From contig JAUWBW010000123.1 in NCBI GenBank assembly GCA_030609665.1, positions 1 to 5,862 on the forward strand: 5,862 nt of DNA. The letters run 5' to 3'. Below the pieces are notes generated by a model. That model was given only the letters and a program-made list of their open reading frames with translations, was not told the origin of the DNA and did no database searches. This document shows, in pieces, positions 4,806 to 5,862 of the stretch (positions within the stretch are counted from its first letter, which is position 1; every line of letters begins with the position of its first letter). The position numbers were made by a program, and so were the translations under genes. This DNA comes from Methanosarcinaceae archaeon (GTDB lineage: Archaea > Halobacteriota > Methanosarcinia > Methanosarcinales > Methanosarcinaceae).

Positions 4806-5862
4806 TAAGCCTTGTAACAATTTTTGATATGGTAAATCTCCTTGCTTTGCTGACTGCTTTGATTGTGCTGTTGGTTTTTTGGAAGCGTACTTTGAATACA
4901 GATCTAAAATATGTACTGTTTGGACTTTTGATATTATTAATTTTTCATAGTTTCAGCAATGTTTTGCAGTGGAGTGGAATTACTTTGGTTTTAGATCCTT
5001 TTGAGGATTATACTGAATTAATGGAACCGCTTTGGTGGGGATTCTTTTTGTATGTTTTTTTACGTGACACTGCAACCAGGGATGTATGTGAGAGTGAGAA
5101 CAAATACAAAACATTATTTGAAAACCTGCCACAGAAGATATTTCATAAGGATATAAATTCTGTTTATGTGTCGTGCAATGAGAATTATACCAAAGATTTG
5201 GATATTAAACCTGATGAGATTGTTGGAAAAACTGATTTTGATTTATATTCTCAGGACATGGCTGAAAAATATAGGGCAAATGATAAACGAATTATGGAGT
5301 CAGGTCGGACTGAAGATATCGAAGAGAAGTATATTATTGATGGAAATGAATTTTGGATAAATTCTGTTAAAACACCAATCAAAGATGAAGATGGGAAAGT
5401 TATTGGCATACAGGGCATATTATGGGACATCACAGAGCGAAAAGAGGTTGAGAAAGCATTTCACAAGTCATATGAAATGTTTTCGACCATAATGGATAGT
5501 CTGGATGCGATTGTATATGTTGCGGATATGGAAACATATGAGATACTGTTTGTGAACAAGTATACACGTAACATCTTTGGGGATGTTTTGGGAAAAACAT
5601 GCTGGAAAACATTTCCGGATGACCAGTCAGGTCCATGTGATTTTTGCACAAATGACAAATTGGTTGACGAAAATGGTGAGCCTGTTGGTGTCTATTCATG
5701 GGAACACTATATTGGGGATGCAAAACACTGGTACTCGATTCGTGACCGTGCAATTCGATGGATCGATGGAAGGATTGTAAAGTTGCAGATTGCTATTGAT
5801 ATTACAAAGCAAAAAGAAGACGAACTGGAACGCACGCGTTTGTCACGTATTATTGAATCAAG
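4802..5862 (+). CDS. Membrane-anchored PAS-PAS sensor, probable histidine kinase, 3'-truncated
   Basis: This gene is open to the window end: 353 codons with no stop. Three hydrophobic segments at about 11-27, 35-55 and 73-87 anchor the protein. PAS1 spans about 99-215, starting YKTLFENLPQKIF, with the GKTDFDLY motif and ending in the PAC sequence WDITERKE. PAS2 spans about 223-345, starting with MFSTIMDSLDAIVYV and ending in AIDITKQKE. It carries a cysteine set C267-x11-C279-x2-C282 (CW...GPCDFC), a pattern seen in PAS domains suspected of metal, heme or redox sensing. A coiled linker, ELERTRLSRI, follows at the edge. HisKA and HATPase domains are expected beyond the window but are not seen, so the kinase call is inferred from the PAS layout. 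The ATG at 4802 follows GAGGTG (4792-4797) and overlaps the upstream stop. The gene is visibly richer in AT than the herA cluster. Confidence 0.85.
   Translation, partial: MISLVTIFDMVNLLALLTALIVLLVFWKRTLNTDLKYVLFGLLILLIFHSFSNVLQWSGITLVLDPFEDYTELMEPLWWGFFLYVFLRDTATRDVCESENKYKTLFENLPQKIFHKDINSVYVSCNENYTKDLDIKPDEIVGKTDFDLYSQDMAEKYRANDKRIMESGRTEDIEEKYIIDGNEFWINSVKTPIKDEDGKVIGIQGILWDITERKEVEKAFHKSYEMFSTIMDSLDAIVYVADMETYEILFVNKYTRNIFGDVLGKTCWKTFPDDQSGPCDFCTNDKLVDENGEPVGVYSWEHYIGDAKHWYSIRDRAIRWIDGRIVKLQIAIDITKQKEDELERTRLSRIIES

Noticed and set aside
5166..5780. Several 60-107 codon frames on both strands inside the PAS sensor
   Set aside because: All are out of frame with a continuous PAS-PAS coding sequence that runs without a stop from 4802 to the window end.

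Overview
The window looks like chromosomal DNA of a methanogenic archaeon, most likely a member of the Methanosarcinaceae. The evidence is a HerA-type ATPase followed by two small archaeal families (DUF357 and DUF555/UPF0212), an archaeal PfkB-family kinase, a single-domain KaiC-like ATPase and a PAS-rich membrane sensor, together with TATA-type promoters and few Shine-Dalgarno sites. The genus is an inference. No tRNA, rRNA, CRISPR array or intact mobile element was seen.

Bases 1-1972 (+ strand) hold a compact housekeeping cluster: the C-terminal part of a HerA-like helicase/translocase (5' end outside the window), a DUF357 protein 25 bases downstream, and a DUF555/UPF0212 protein with a CxxC pair. 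A hairpin and T-run follow. A PfkB-family sugar or nucleoside kinase (2108-3001) then has its own TATA-rich promoter and an apparently leaderless start.

Bases 3002-3439 carry no convincing protein gene. They hold a GC hairpin just after the kinase and a long nested inverted repeat (3140-3250). The repeat has a TATA-like element about 25 bases upstream and a T6 run just downstream, which is the layout expected of an unannotated small structured RNA gene.

From 3440 onward the window looks like a signalling locus. A KaiC-like ATPase on the - strand (3440-4165) is divergent from a + strand pair: a 92-residue three-helix membrane protein (4527-4805), overlapping by ATGA with a membrane-anchored PAS-PAS protein (4802 to the window end). 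The second protein is probably a sensor histidine kinase. Its N-terminal membrane region and the small protein share a helix layout and a FED-x5-E motif, so they look like duplicated copies of one sensory module. Between the divergent genes lie a strong imperfect palindrome over the KaiC-like promoter and a 40-codon remnant of a histidine kinase ATPase domain. The remnant shows that kinase genes have been rearranged here. The proposed functional unit (KaiC-like ATPase, split 3TM/3TM sensor kinase, palindromic operator) is an inference from gene arrangement and shared motifs.
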